Source of the DNA: Gammaproteobacteria bacterium
GTDB lineage: Bacteria > Pseudomonadota > Gammaproteobacteria > Steroidobacterales > Foliamicaceae
Assembly (NCBI GenBank): GCA_009844425.1
Contig: VYBN01000010.1
Location: forward strand, 1 to 38,854
Direction of reading: 5' to 3'
Length of the DNA: 38,854 nucleotides
Position numbers and translations under genes: made by a program. The notes beneath the pieces were generated by a model. It made no database searches. It was given only the letters and a program-made list of their open reading frames with translations, and was not told the DNA's origin. This document shows positions 19,926 to 28,697 of the stretch, one piece after another; position 1 is the stretch's first letter, and the number at the start of each line of letters is the position of its first letter.

Positions 19926-22412
19926 GTGGTGAAATCGCGGGCGAGAGTTGTCGTGATCGGAGGCGGCGTGGTCGGATGCAGCGCCCTGTATCACCTGGCC
20001 AGGAAGGGTTGGGGCGGCGATGCGGTGCTGTTCGAGAAGGGCGAGTTGACGTCCGGTTCGACCTGGCATGCCGCGGGCCTGCTGCCGCTGTTCAACATGA
20101 GTTATTCGGTGGGCCAGGTACACAAGTACTCGCTGAAGCTCTACCGGCAGCTCGAGGAAGAGACCGGGCAGCAGGTCGGGTTCAGCCAGGTCGGCAACCT
20201 GCGGCTGGCCATGAACGACGACCGCATGGACGAGTACTACCAGTACGCGGCGACGGCCAAGACCATCGGGGTTGATGTGCGCTTCCTGACGCCGGCGCAA
20301 ATCAAGGCGCTCTGGCCTCTGTGCAACATCAACGGACTGGTTGGCGGCATCTTTCATCCGGAGGACGGCTACATCCAGCCCGCCGACCTGACGCAGGCGC
20401 TGGCAAAGGGCGCCCGCGCACGCGGCGCCGCCATCTACCGCAAGACCGCGGTGGCCGGGATCACAAGGGCGACCTCCGGCGCCTGGATAGTGCACACGGA
20501 CAAGGGCGACATCACCTGCGATCACGTGGTATCGGCGACTGGAAACTACGCCCGGCAGACCGGTGAGATGGTGGGACTGGACATCCCCGTGATGCCGGTG
20601 GAACACCAGTACATCGTCACCGAACCGCATCCCGCCCTTGAGAAACGCAAGCGCGAGGGCCTGCCCGAACTCTGCGTGCTGCGCGAATCGGACGGATCGT
20701 GGTACCTGCGCGAGGAAAACAGCGGCTTCATTCTCGGCCCCTACGAAAAGGACGCGCCCTGCTGCTATGTGGACGGACCGGACCCGCAAGCCGAGTACGA
20801 ACTGTTCCAGGAGGACATCGACCGCCTGATGCCGCACATCGAGGCCGCCATGGAGCGGGTGCCGGCGTTCGCCGAGGTCGGTATCAAGAAGGTTTACAAC
20901 GGCGCCATCGCCTACACGCCGGACGGCAACCCGATCATCGGGCCGGCATGGGGCATCGAGAATTTCTGGCTGTCCGAGGGGCACAGCTTCGGCATCACCG
21001 CGGCGGGCGGCGCCGGGTGGCAACTGGCCGAGTGGATCGTCGAGGGCGAGCCGACCATCGACATGCTGGGCGTCGAGCCGCGCCGCTTCGGCGAATACGC
21101 CACGAAGGACTACCTGGTCGAGAAAACCGAGGAAGCATACGCACACGTATTCATCATTCATTACCCGGACGAGGAGCGGCCAGCCGCGCGCCCGCTGCGC
21201 ACCGCGCCCTGCTACGAACGAATGAAGGCGCGCGGCGCGATATTCGGGCAGAAATTCGGCTGGGAGCGGCCGAATTTCTTCGCCACCGGCGGCCTGCCCC
21301 AGGAAGACGACTGGTCGTTCCGCCGCTCGCGCTGGTTCGAGGCGGTCCGCAGGGAGGTCGGCAACGTCACCCGCAACGCCGGACTGCTGGACATGACGGC
21401 ATTCGCCAAGTGCCGCATATCCGGCCCCGGCGCGGAAGGATTCCTTAACTGGTTCGTCGCCAACAACGTGCCGAAGCAGGCCGGACGCCTGTGTCTCGCC
21501 CATGCCCTTAACCGCAACGGCGGCGTTCATTCGGAGTTCACGATCCGGCGTGAGTCGGAGGATTCCTTCTACCTGGTATCGGCCGGCGCCTTTCAGCGGC
21601 TGGACCACGATTACCTGCGCAAGTACATGCCGCGTGACGGTTCAGTGCAGTTCACGCCGTTGACCGGCGCTATCGGAGTGCTGGTGCTGGCCGGCCCGAA
21701 AGCGCGGAAACTGTTGTCGCGGGTAACGCGCGCCGACCTGTCCAACGAAGCGTTCCGCTGGCTGACGGCACGCAATATCGTGGTCGGTTCGGCGCCGGTC
21801 AATGCGATACGGCTGAACTTCGTCGGCGAACTCGGGTGGGAACTGCACCACCCGATGGAGTGCCAGAACCACATTTTCGACGCGCTGTTCGAGGCCGGCG
21901 AAGACTTGGGGCTGGCGCCGTTCGGAATTCGCGCCATGGATTCCATGCGGATGGAGAAGTCCTACCGGCTGGTGGGCACGGAGTTGTCGATCGAATATTC
22001 CGCTTTCGAGTCCGCGCTGGACCGATTCGTCAAGATCGACAAGGGCGACTTTCTCGGACGCGAGGGGCTGCTGGCGGGAAGCCGGAACGGCCTCGGGCAG
22101 GTGCTGGCCACGCTGGAGGTCCACGACGTCGAGGACGCCGACGCGCTGGGCAACAACGCGCTGATCAAGGACGGCGAAACCGTTGGCCGCGCCACCAGCG
22201 GCAGTTACGGTTTTCGCGTGGGCAAGTCGCTGGCGCTGGGCATGCTGCCCCCCGAACTGGCGGTTCCGGGTTCCGAGGTCGGGATCGAGGTCCTGGACAG
22301 GACCCTCCCCGCGACGGTGATTGCAGACAGCCCGTTCGATCCGGCCAACGAACGGCTGCGCGACGTCAACGGGGCCAACGGCCAGCGTGGTCGCCGCACT
22401 CAAGGCTCTTGA
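19926..22412 (+). CDS. Dimethylglycine/sarcosine dehydrogenase-like FAD oxidoreductase with GcvT domain
   Basis: An 828-residue two-domain enzyme. The N-terminal half is a DAO-type FAD domain with [15 protein letters not shown] at about 8-22 and [10 protein letters not shown], whose H48 matches the histidine that carries covalent FAD in dimethylglycine dehydrogenase. The C-terminal half is a GcvT-like folate domain ([47 protein letters not shown]). Such enzymes oxidise an N-methyl group and capture it as 5,10-methylene-THF. In this operon it would handle dimethylglycine or sarcosine left after MttB removes the first methyl group of a betaine. Exact substrate unknown. Tandem GTG codons at 19926 and 19929 are both possible starts. 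Confidence 0.93.
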   Translation: MVKSRARVVVIGGGVVGCSALYHLARKGWGGDAVLFEKGELTSGSTWHAAGLLPLFNMSYSVGQVHKYSLKLYRQLEEETGQQVGFSQVGNLRLAMNDDRMDEYYQYAATAKTIGVDVRFLTPAQIKALWPLCNINGLVGGIFHPEDGYIQPADLTQALAKGARARGAAIYRKTAVAGITRATSGAWIVHTDKGDITCDHVVSATGNYARQTGEMVGLDIPVMPVEHQYIVTEPHPALEKRKREGLPELCVLRESDGSWYLREENSGFILGPYEKDAPCCYVDGPDPQAEYELFQEDIDRLMPHIEAAMERVPAFAEVGIKKVYNGAIAYTPDGNPIIGPAWGIENFWLSEGHSFGITAAGGAGWQLAEWIVEGEPTIDMLGVEPRRFGEYATKDYLVEKTEEAYAHVFIIHYPDEERPAARPLRTAPCYERMKARGAIFGQKFGWERPNFFATGGLPQEDDWSFRRSRWFEAVRREVGNVTRNAGLLDMTAFAKCRISGPGAEGFLNWFVANNVPKQAGRLCLAHALNRNGGVHSEFTIRRESEDSFYLVSAGAFQRLDHDYLRKYMPRDGSVQFTPLTGAIGVLVLAGPKARKLLSRVTRADLSNEAFRWLTARNIVVGSAPVNAIRLNFVGELGWELHHPMECQNHIFDALFEAGEDLGLAPFGIRAMDSMRMEKSYRLVGTELSIEYSAFESALDRFVKIDKGDFLGREGLLAGSRNGLGQVLATLEVHDVEDADALGNNALIKDGETVGRATSGSYGFRVGKSLALGMLPPELAVPGSEVGIEVLDRTLPATVIADSPFDPANERLRDVNGANGQRGRRTQGS

Positions 22413-22413
22413 G
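22399..22413 (+). terminator. Small stem-loop at the end of the dehydrogenase gene
   Basis: CTCAAG-GCT-CTTGAG is a perfect 6-bp stem with a 3-base loop, and the stop codon (22410-22412) is inside it. No T tract follows, so it is at best a weak terminator separating the C1 island from the ribosomal operon. Confidence 0.3.
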
Positions 22414-22472
22414 CATCCGGGAATATAAACCCTCTTCATCAGCTCAATTGAAGGCGGATGCGCCGCCAACTT

Positions 22473-22481
22473 TGGTACAAT
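22473..22481 (+). promoter_or_regulatory. Extended -10 promoter for rpsP operon
   Basis: TGG-TACAAT at 22473-22481 is an extended -10 element (TGn followed by 5 of 6 consensus bases). No good -35 is seen at 17 bases, which extended -10 promoters tolerate. Transcription would start near 22488, leaving a leader of about 35 bases before rpsP. This fits the change from the C1 island to housekeeping genes. Confidence 0.5.
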
Positions 22482-22522
22482 TCTGGGGTTTGGCGAGCGG
22501 CGTAGCCGCGGGATCACTTTCA

Positions 22523-23203
22523 ATGGTAGGCATACGGCTATCCCGGCATGGGGCCAAGAAGCGGCCCTTCTATCACATCGTCGTTACCGACCGGCGCAAC
22601 AAGCGCAACGGCCGGTTCATAGAGCGGCTGGGTTTTTACAACCCCATCGCGACCGGCGGCGAGCAGCCCCTGAAGCTGGCCCTGGATCGCGTCGATTACT
22701 GGCTGGGGCAGGGCGCACAGCCCTCCGAAAGGGTGCGGCAACTGATTCGCCGGCGGCGCATGGAAGGCGACCTGGCGGCCAAGGCGGCCGAGGAAGCCGC
22801 CGCCGCCGAAGCTGCCCCGGAGGAAGAAGCTGCGGCGGAAGCGGCGCCGGCTGAAGAAGCCAAGGCTGAAGAAGCCGAGGTCGAAGAAGCGCCTGCCGAA
22901 GAGGCTGTGGGTGAAGAGGCCGCCGCGGAAGAGACGGCCGAGGCGGACGGCGAACCCGAACCCGAGGCCGGCGAAGCCGAAGAGAGTGCCGCCGAGGCGG
23001 AAGCGGCGAGCGAAGAAACCGCCGAAGAGTCCGCTGCGACTGCAGAAGCCGAAGAAACTGCGGCGGGCGAGGCGGAAGGCGAGGACGAATCCGAACAGGC
23101 TGCGGCGGACGACGCAGCAGAACCCGACGAGGCAGCGCCGGAAGACGACGGCGCCGAGGAAGATGGCGAAAACGCCCCCGCGCCCGACAAGGATTCCGGC
23201 TGA
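22523..23203 (+). CDS. rpsP: 30S ribosomal protein S16 with a long acidic Ala/Glu C-terminal tail
   Basis: S16 is a structural protein of the 30S subunit. The first 85 or so residues are a normal S16 ([48 protein letters not shown]). Instead of ending there, the frame runs to 226 residues. Residues about 88-226 are almost only Ala, Glu, Asp, Gly, Pro and Ser, with two lysines and no arginine. The tail is low complexity and strongly acidic, the opposite of the basic core. Extended S16 tails are known in some proteobacteria, but this one is longer than the core. The gene overlaps rimM by 41 bases, so the tail frame is constrained at its end. The ATG at 22523 has only a weak upstream GGGAT. Confidence 0.95.
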   Translation: MVGIRLSRHGAKKRPFYHIVVTDRRNKRNGRFIERLGFYNPIATGGEQPLKLALDRVDYWLGQGAQPSERVRQLIRRRRMEGDLAAKAAEEAAAAEAAPEEEAAAEAAPAEEAKAEEAEVEEAPAEEAVGEEAAAEETAEADGEPEPEAGEAEESAAEAEAASEETAEESAATAEAEETAAGEAEGEDESEQAAADDAAEPDEAAPEDDGAEEDGENAPAPDKDSG

Positions 23204-23732
23204 GCCGGAACGGCCGGAGAACCGATCGCCGGAAGCGAAACTGATTCCCATGGGCCGGCTGGGCGCCGCCCGGGGACTGAAAGGCTGGCTCAGGGTGAAG
23301 TCCTTTGCCGACCCGCCGGAACAACTTGAGAACTACCGTGCCTGGAATCTGCTCGTGAACGATCAGTACAGGGAAATGACCTTGCGGCGCTTGCGGACCA
23401 CCCCGCGCGGCCTGGAGTGCCTTCTTGAAGGGATAGACACGCGCGATGCGGCGGAAGCGCTGCGCGGCGCGGAAATCCGCGTGAATCGCGCGGACCTGCC
23501 GCCGGCCGGCGAGAACGAGTGGTACTGGGCCGACCTGAAAGGACTGGAAGTGCATAACCTTGAGGGCCGGCCGCTGGGCCGGGTCCACGGTCTGATGGCC
23601 ACCGGCGCCAACGACGTGCTGATCGTGCAGGGCGAACGCAGGCGGCTGATCCCGTTCGTGCCGGGCAGCCGGGTCCGCGAGGTCGACCTGCAGGAGCGCC
23701 GGCTGATCGTGGACTGGGATCCGGCGGATTAG
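23163..23732 (+). CDS. rimM: Ribosome maturation factor RimM
   Basis: RimM helps assemble the 30S head and binds S19. The product has the N-terminal RimM barrel ([21 protein letters not shown]) and the PRC-like C-terminal domain ([24 protein letters not shown]...RLIVDW). From ATG 23163 it has 189 residues. The first 26 or so are a Pro/Arg-rich extension translated from bases that partly overlap the acidic S16 tail. ATG 23250 begins exactly at the conserved domain but would clip the first strand, so the upstream start is preferred. Confidence 0.94.
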   Translation: MAKTPPRPTRIPAEPERPENRSPEAKLIPMGRLGAARGLKGWLRVKSFADPPEQLENYRAWNLLVNDQYREMTLRRLRTTPRGLECLLEGIDTRDAAEALRGAEIRVNRADLPPAGENEWYWADLKGLEVHNLEGRPLGRVHGLMATGANDVLIVQGERRRLIPFVPGSRVREVDLQERRLIVDWDPAD

Positions 23733-23770
23733 GGCTTGCGAACTGGCCCTTGGAGCGCGGCAGGTCCCCG

Positions 23771-24544
23771 ATGCATATCACTACCGTATGCCTGCACCCC
23801 GAGATGGTGCTGGACGCCTTCAGGGGCGGCGTTTGCGGCCGGGCGCTTCAAGCCGGCGTGGCCAGCCTGCGCTGCGTGAACCCAAGGGATTTCGCCGCCG
23901 GGCCTCACCGCAGCGTGGACGACCGTCCCTACGGCGGGGGGCCCGGTATGGTCCTGAGCCCCGAACCCCTGCTGGCGGCGGTAAGGGCCGCCCGCGCCAG
24001 GGCGCCCGGCGAGGCGCCGGTCATCTTCCTCACTCCGCAGGGCGGGCGCTTTACCCAGCGGCGCGCACGGGAACTGGCGGCCGGCCCCGGCATGGTGCTG
24101 GTCGCCGGGCGCTACGAGGGGATCGACGAACGCGTGGTGGAACTGGAAGCCGACGAGGAGCTGTCGCTGGGCGATTTCGTCCTGAGCGGCGGCGAACTGG
24201 CCGCCTGCGCGGTGATCGATGCGGTGGTGCGGCTGTTGCCCGGGGCGCTGGGAGACGACCGCTCGGCCGAGGAAGACTCGTTTTCCGTTGGCCTTCTGGA
24301 TTTTCCGCAGTACACTCGGCCCGCCATCGTGGAAGGCCGCGAGGCGCCGGAGGTGCTGCTGAGCGGCGATCACGAGCAGGTGCGGACGTGGCGCCTGAAG
24401 CAGTCGCTGGGCCGCACCTGGGCGCGCCGGCCGGAATTGCTTTCCGGGCGGGGCCTGAATGAACGGGAAAACCGGCTGCTGGCGGAGTTCCAGGCGGAAT
24501 ACGACATTAAAATACGAGACGCGAAAGATGACCAATCTCATTGA
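23771..24544 (+). CDS. trmD: tRNA (guanine37-N1)-methyltransferase TrmD
   Basis: SAM-dependent SPOUT enzyme making m1G37 in tRNA anticodon loops, which prevents frameshifting. The 257-residue product shows the knot motifs [14 protein letters not shown] and [15 protein letters not shown] and the C-terminal [17 protein letters not shown] helix. Start ATG 23771 with AGGT 5 bases upstream gives [13 protein letters not shown], the usual TrmD opening. It lies 38 bases after rimM and overlaps rplS by 17 bases. Length is normal for the family. Confidence 0.97.
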   Translation: MHITTVCLHPEMVLDAFRGGVCGRALQAGVASLRCVNPRDFAAGPHRSVDDRPYGGGPGMVLSPEPLLAAVRAARARAPGEAPVIFLTPQGGRFTQRRARELAAGPGMVLVAGRYEGIDERVVELEADEELSLGDFVLSGGELAACAVIDAVVRLLPGALGDDRSAEEDSFSVGLLDFPQYTRPAIVEGREAPEVLLSGDHEQVRTWRLKQSLGRTWARRPELLSGRGLNERENRLLAEFQAEYDIKIRDAKDDQSH

Positions 24545-24872
24545 ACAACTTGAAGCGGAACAACTCCGCACCGACCTGCCCGATTTTTCGCCGGGAGATA
24601 CGGTGGTGGTGCAGGTGCGCGTGCGCGAAGGGCAACGGCAGCGTTTGCAGGCCTTCGAAGGCGTAGTGATCGCCAAGCGCAACCGGGGCCTCAACTCCTC
24701 CTTTACCGTGCGCAAGATTTCGCACGGCGAAGGGGTTGAACGGGTGTTTCAGACCCACAGCCCGATGATCGCCGGAGTCAAGGTGAAGCGCCGCGGCGAC
24801 GTGCGGCGCGCGAAGCTCTATTACCTTCGACAGCGGCGCGGGCGGAGCGCGAGAATTCGCGAGAAGCTATGA
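24528..24872 (+). CDS. rplS: 50S ribosomal protein L19
   Basis: L19 lies at the 30S-50S interface. The 114-residue product [13 protein letters not shown] ... [13 protein letters not shown] ... RVFQTHSP ... [13 protein letters not shown] is a textbook L19 of normal length. It begins within the end of trmD (17-base overlap) and is the last gene of the ribosomal operon. Only 7 bases separate its stop from the palindromic repeat at 24880. Confidence 0.98.
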   Translation: MTNLIEQLEAEQLRTDLPDFSPGDTVVVQVRVREGQRQRLQAFEGVVIAKRNRGLNSSFTVRKISHGEGVERVFQTHSPMIAGVKVKRRGDVRRAKLYYLRQRRGRSARIREKL

Positions 24873-24879
24873 GGCTGAA

Positions 24880-25052
24880 GGGCTTAGCAGCCCGTGGCAG
24901 AACCCCGCGTCGCACCGAGATCGGCGAGACGCCCGCCTGGCAAGGCGCGAGGAGCGCGCATATCGGGCATATGCAAGCGACGAGCAACGCAGTCCAGGCG
25001 GGATGGATCGCCGGTCGAATGCAGCGGGGCTTCTGCCACGGGCTGCTAACCC
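24880..25052. repeat. 173-bp nested palindromic intergenic repeat (MITE/REP-like)
   Basis: The outer arms are 24880-24908 and 25024-25052. They pair over 28 bp with a one-base bulge on each side (core TTAGCAGCCCGTGGCAGAA). Inside are a perfect 9-bp stem CCCGCCTGG/CCAGGCGGG (24932-24940 with 24994-25002) and a central hairpin GCATAT-CGGGC-ATATGC (24958-24974). The nested symmetric design, absence of coding meaning and position directly after rplS suggest a mobile or formerly mobile short palindromic element rather than a simple terminator. It could also end the ribosomal transcript. The right arm overlaps the start of tatT. Confidence 0.8.
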
Positions 25053-25876
25053 TTGCTCTCGCTGCGATAGGCCTTTCCGGCTGCGGTTCGCTGATTCAAT
25101 CCGCCACCAGCGGTCTTACCGAACAACTCGGTGACGCCGTTTTAGGCCACGACGACCCCGAACTCGTTCGCGAGGCCACGCCCACGCTGCTCATCCTGAT
25201 CGACAGCCTGGCCGGCGAGGACGCCGGCCCTGCGGTCCTGGGGTCGGCCGCGCAGTTGTACGCCGCCTATGGCGTGGTTTTCGTCAACGATCCCGAACGC
25301 GCCCACAAGCTGACCGAGCGGGCCTACGGTTACGGCCGCAGGGCCCTGTGCGCCGCCGACGGGGCCGGATGCGGCGTGCAGGAACTGGGTTTCGAGGAAT
25401 ACGAGGCCCGGATCGGCGCGTATCCCGCCGCGAAGGCGCAGGCACTCTATGACTACCTGATCGGCTACCTGTCCTGGATCCAGTCCCGCGGCGACTATGA
25501 AGCGCTGGCCCGGCTTCCGCGGCTGCAGGTGGCGCTGGACCGGCTGCTGGACGTTGCGCCGGCGGACATTCGCGGGCGCGCGCATATGTACATGGGCATC
25601 CTGCAATGCCTGCGGCCGGCCTCGCTGGGCGGCGAACCGGAAGCGGGCATGCGGAATTTCGATGAGGCCCTGCGCCTGACCGAGCGCAAGGACCTGAGCG
25701 TGCTGGTGGAGTACGCAAGAAACTGCGCCCGTTTGCTCTATGATCGCGAACTGCACGACAGGCTGCTTGAAGAGGTGCTCGACGCCCCCGCCGACCAGCC
25801 GGGTCTTACGCTGTTCAACAACCTTGCCAAGGCCGACGCCCGGGATCTGCTGAGTACTGCCGATGAATACTTCTGA
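25019..25876 (+). CDS. tatT: TRAP-transporter-associated TPR lipoprotein TatT
   Basis: T component of TatPT-type TRAP systems (first described in Treponema pallidum): a helical TPR lipoprotein that docks the substrate-binding protein. From ATG 25019 the 285-residue product starts with a lipoprotein signal, MQRGFCHGLLTLALAAIGLS then GC, lipobox LSGC with C22 as the lipidated residue. The mature part is Ala/Leu-rich helical, with YGYGRRAL, LIGYLSWIQSRGDYEAL and RAHMYMGILQCLRP segments typical of TatT. An earlier in-frame ATG (24869, overlapping the rplS stop) would put the lipobox at residue 72, so it is rejected. Codons 3-11 lie in the repeat's right arm. It overlaps tatP by 14 bases. Confidence 0.85.
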   Translation: MQRGFCHGLLTLALAAIGLSGCGSLIQSATSGLTEQLGDAVLGHDDPELVREATPTLLILIDSLAGEDAGPAVLGSAAQLYAAYGVVFVNDPERAHKLTERAYGYGRRALCAADGAGCGVQELGFEEYEARIGAYPAAKAQALYDYLIGYLSWIQSRGDYEALARLPRLQVALDRLLDVAPADIRGRAHMYMGILQCLRPASLGGEPEAGMRNFDEALRLTERKDLSVLVEYARNCARLLYDRELHDRLLEEVLDAPADQPGLTLFNNLAKADARDLLSTADEYF

Positions 25877-26888
25877 GTCCGGTCCGCTGCGGTTCGCTGC
25901 GTTGGTCGTGGCCGCGCTGCTGGCGGCCGGTCCGCTTTCGGCGCAGACGCTGAAGATCGCTACGGTTACGCCGGAGGGGTCGGCCTGGATGCGCGACATG
26001 CGCGCCGCTGCCGCGGAGATCCGCGAGCGCACCGGCGGACAGGTGCAGGTGAAGTTCTACGGCGGCGGCACGCAGGGCGACGACTTAAGGGTGCTGCGGA
26101 AGATTCGCGTCGGCCAGTTGCAGGGGGCGGTGCTGACTTCCAGTGCGCTGGCCGGCAGGTATCCGGACGTGCTTCAGTACGGGCTTCCGCTGTTGTTCCG
26201 TTCACGCGACGAGATGCTGTTCGTGCGCGAGAGGTTTGACCCCTTGCTGGCGGACGGCCTGCTCGACAGCGGCTACGAGACATTCGGCTTCGGCAGCCTG
26301 GGCTTCGCCCGCATCATGTCGGGCAGGAATCCGGTGGTCCGGCTGGAGGACGCGCGCGGGCTGAAGATCTGGGTGCCCGAGGGCGACGACATCGGCCTGC
26401 GCTCGATGCGTTCGGTGGGCCTGGCCCCCGTCCAGCTTCCGATCTCCGACGTGCTTGTCGGGCTGCAGACGGGCCTGGTGGAGGTCATCGTCACGCCACC
26501 TTCGGGCGCCATTCTGCTGCAGTGGCACACACGCTTGCGCTACGTCACGGACTTCCCCGTGGTATTCGCCTTCGGCCTGTTGGCGATGGACAGGAGGGCT
26601 TTCGGCCGGCTGTCGCAGCCCAACCAGGCGATCGTCCGCCAGGTATTCGGCGCGCTGGCGGCCCAGCTTGACCGCCGCGACGCCCAGGACAACCTGGAAG
26701 CCGGGCAGGCGCTGAAGAACTCCGGGCTCGAATACCTGGCTCCTACGTCCGACGAGGTTCTCCGCTGGCGCCAGGCATTCGGTGACATCTACCCCGAACT
26801 GGTGCGTGAAGCGGGGATGTCACGCGACATGCACGAAGAAATCATGCAGACGCTGCACGATTTCCGCGGCGAATCGGGATCCGGCTGA
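25863..26888 (+). CDS. TRAP transporter substrate-binding protein, DctP family (TatP)
   Basis: Periplasmic binding protein of a TRAP transporter, 341 residues. A signal peptide covers about residues 1-28 (hydrophobic FAALVVAALLAAGPLSAQ). The mature protein begins TLKIATVTPEGSAWMRDM, a DctP-type first strand, and continues with the GGTQGDDLRVLRKIRVGQL helix, EDARGLKIWVPEGDDI and LQTGLVEVIVTPPSGAI. The neighbouring TatT assigns it to the TatP branch, where ligands have been proposed to be hydrophobic molecules; the ligand here is unknown. Its start lies inside the end of tatT. Confidence 0.9.
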   Translation: MNTSESGPLRFAALVVAALLAAGPLSAQTLKIATVTPEGSAWMRDMRAAAAEIRERTGGQVQVKFYGGGTQGDDLRVLRKIRVGQLQGAVLTSSALAGRYPDVLQYGLPLLFRSRDEMLFVRERFDPLLADGLLDSGYETFGFGSLGFARIMSGRNPVVRLEDARGLKIWVPEGDDIGLRSMRSVGLAPVQLPISDVLVGLQTGLVEVIVTPPSGAILLQWHTRLRYVTDFPVVFAFGLLAMDRRAFGRLSQPNQAIVRQVFGALAAQLDRRDAQDNLEAGQALKNSGLEYLAPTSDEVLRWRQAFGDIYPELVREAGMSRDMHEEIMQTLHDFRGESGSG

Positions 26889-26944
26889 TCCACGTGCCGC
26901 GCTGGCGCTGACGGGAATACCGGGTGCCGGGCACGGCGGGAAAG

Positions 26945-27439
26945 ATGGCCGGGCGGCTGCTGACCAGCCTGCTGGCCACTTTTCTGGGCGCCATGCTCCT
27001 TCTGGCGGCCGCTCAGATCCTCTGGCGCAACGTTTTCCGCATGTCGATTCCGTACAGCGAGCAGTTGCTGGAGTGGCTGGTGCTCTGGATCGCCATGCTG
27101 GGCGCGATGGCGGCCAGCGTCGGCAGCCGCCACATCACGATCGATGCGCTCTCGCAGGCGCTTTCGGAATCGGCCCGCAGATGGGCGGGCGTGGCGGCGC
27201 AGTTCTTCGCACTGGTCGTCTGCCTGGCGCTGTTCCTGATCTGCGGCGCCTACTGGCTGGACACGATGAGCTATGGCGAAACCACGCTGGGCGGACTGCC
27301 GCGATGGGCATTCGAGGCCATACTGCCGGTCGCCTTTGCCGTGATGGCGGGCGCCCACCTGGCTCACATGGTTTCGCTGCTGCGGCACGACCGCCTCGCC
27401 GGGGGCGCGGAAACTGCCGGCCCTCCGACGGCGGATTGA
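26945..27439 (+). CDS. dctQ: TRAP transporter small permease DctQ-type
   Basis: Small membrane subunit of the TRAP transporter, about 164 residues from ATG 26945 (GTG 26924 would add 7). Four hydrophobic segments are visible: LLTSLLATFLGAMLLLAAA, LLEWLVLWIAMLGAMAA, VAAQFFALVVCLALFLICGA and AFEAILPVAFAVMAGAHL. The QLLEWLVLWIAMLGA stretch with the following RHITIDAL is characteristic of DctQ. It ends 4 bases before dctM. Confidence 0.9.
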   Translation: MAGRLLTSLLATFLGAMLLLAAAQILWRNVFRMSIPYSEQLLEWLVLWIAMLGAMAASVGSRHITIDALSQALSESARRWAGVAAQFFALVVCLALFLICGAYWLDTMSYGETTLGGLPRWAFEAILPVAFAVMAGAHLAHMVSLLRHDRLAGGAETAGPPTAD

Positions 27440-27443
27440 ACCC

Positions 27444-28697
27444 ATGCACTGGATAGTTCTCGGGCTGCTGGCCGTTCTGGGCGTTCCGCTCTTCGCGATC
27501 ATCGCGGGCGGAGCGATGCTCGGCTACCTGAGCGCAGACATCCCCCTGGCCTCCATCGCCATCGAAATACTGGGCGTGGCGACGCTGCCTGCGCTGGTCG
27601 CCATTCCCCTGTTCTGCTTCGCCGGATACGTGCTGGCGGAGAGCCCGGCGCCGAAGCTGCTGGTGCGCCTGAGCGAAGCCCTGGTGGGGTGGATGCCCGG
27701 GGGCCTGGCGGTTTTCGCGTTGGCCGTCTGCGCGCTGTTCACGGCATTCACGGGCGCGTCCGGCATCACCATCATCGCGATGGGCGCCTTGCTCTATCCG
27801 GCGCTGAAACAGGCGCGCTACCCGGAGGGATTTTCCCTCGGGCTGGTCACCACCGGCGGCAGCCTGGGGCTGCTGTTCGCGCCTTCCCTGCCGCTGATTC
27901 TCTATGGCGTCGTCTCCGAAGCCCGCATCGACTCGCTGTTCAGGGCCGGCGTGCTGCCCGGCCTGGCCATGATCGTTCTTCTTGCGGCTTACTGCCTGTG
28001 GGTCAACCGCAGCGAACGCCGGCCGCTTTCCAGCTTCGATTGGCGCGAAGTCGCCGCCGCGGTCAGGGCCGCGGGCTGGGAGCTGCCGTTGCCGGTCATC
28101 GTGCTGGGCGGCATCTACTCCGGCTACTTTGCGATTTCCGAGGCGGCGGCGGTCACGGCGCTCTACGTCGTGGTCGTGGAAGTGCTCATCCGCCGCGCAA
28201 TCCCGCTTTCGCGCCTGCCGCTGATCATGCGCGATTCGATGACGCTGGTGGGCGGAATACTGCTGATCCTGGCCGTCTCGCTCGCGTCCACCAACCTGAT
28301 GATCGACGCCGAGGTGCCTCAGCGGCTGCTGGCCGTGGTCGGCGAGGTCGTGAGCGGCCCCGTGACCTTCATGCTGGCCCTGCTGGTATTCCTGCTGATC
28401 CTGGGCGCTTTCCTGGACATCTTCTCGGCCATCGTCCTGGTCGTGCCGTTGATCCTCCCGGTCGCCGCCCAGTTCGGCGTGCACCCGGTCCACCTGGGCA
28501 TCATTTTCCTGGCGACCATGCAGCTGGGTTACCTTACGCCTCCCGTGGGCCTTAACCTGTTCATTGCGAGCTATCGGTTCGAGCAGCCGATCGTTCGCGT
28601 TTATCTGGCCAGCCTGCCGTTTCTGCTGGTGCTGATGGCGGCGGTGCTGCTGATCGCATTCTGGCCCTCGCTTTCCCTGTGGATGATCGGAACATGA
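27444..28697 (+). CDS. dctM: TRAP transporter large permease DctM-type
   Basis: Large membrane subunit (417 residues) that moves substrate using the sodium or proton gradient. Strongly hydrophobic throughout with about a dozen membrane segments. Family signatures include GGLAVFALAVCALFTAFTGA, TTGGSLGLLFAPSLPLILYG and, near the C-terminus, LGYLTPPVGLNLFIAS. Its stop overlaps the ATG of the next gene (ATGA at 28694-28697), so the following dehydrogenase is part of the same operon. Confidence 0.95.
   Translation: MHWIVLGLLAVLGVPLFAIIAGGAMLGYLSADIPLASIAIEILGVATLPALVAIPLFCFAGYVLAESPAPKLLVRLSEALVGWMPGGLAVFALAVCALFTAFTGASGITIIAMGALLYPALKQARYPEGFSLGLVTTGGSLGLLFAPSLPLILYGVVSEARIDSLFRAGVLPGLAMIVLLAAYCLWVNRSERRPLSSFDWREVAAAVRAAGWELPLPVIVLGGIYSGYFAISEAAAVTALYVVVVEVLIRRAIPLSRLPLIMRDSMTLVGGILLILAVSLASTNLMIDAEVPQRLLAVVGEVVSGPVTFMLALLVFLLILGAFLDIFSAIVLVVPLILPVAAQFGVHPVHLGIIFLATMQLGYLTPPVGLNLFIASYRFEQPIVRVYLASLPFLLVLMAAVLLIAFWPSLSLWMIGT

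Noticed and set aside
22696..23190. Ala/Ser-rich minus-strand open frame opposite the S16 tail
   Set aside because: It is the mirror of a GAA/GCC-type low-complexity coding stretch and has no independent start signals or motifs.
24958..24974. Simple rho-independent terminator after rplS
   Set aside because: The hairpin is only the innermost part of a larger nested palindrome and no T run follows. A terminator role is possible but does not explain the whole structure.
24869..25018. tatT start at ATG 24869 overlapping the rplS stop
   Set aside because: It would translate the palindromic repeat and place the lipobox cysteine at residue 72, incompatible with a lipoprotein signal peptide. It cannot be fully excluded because of the ATGA overlap.
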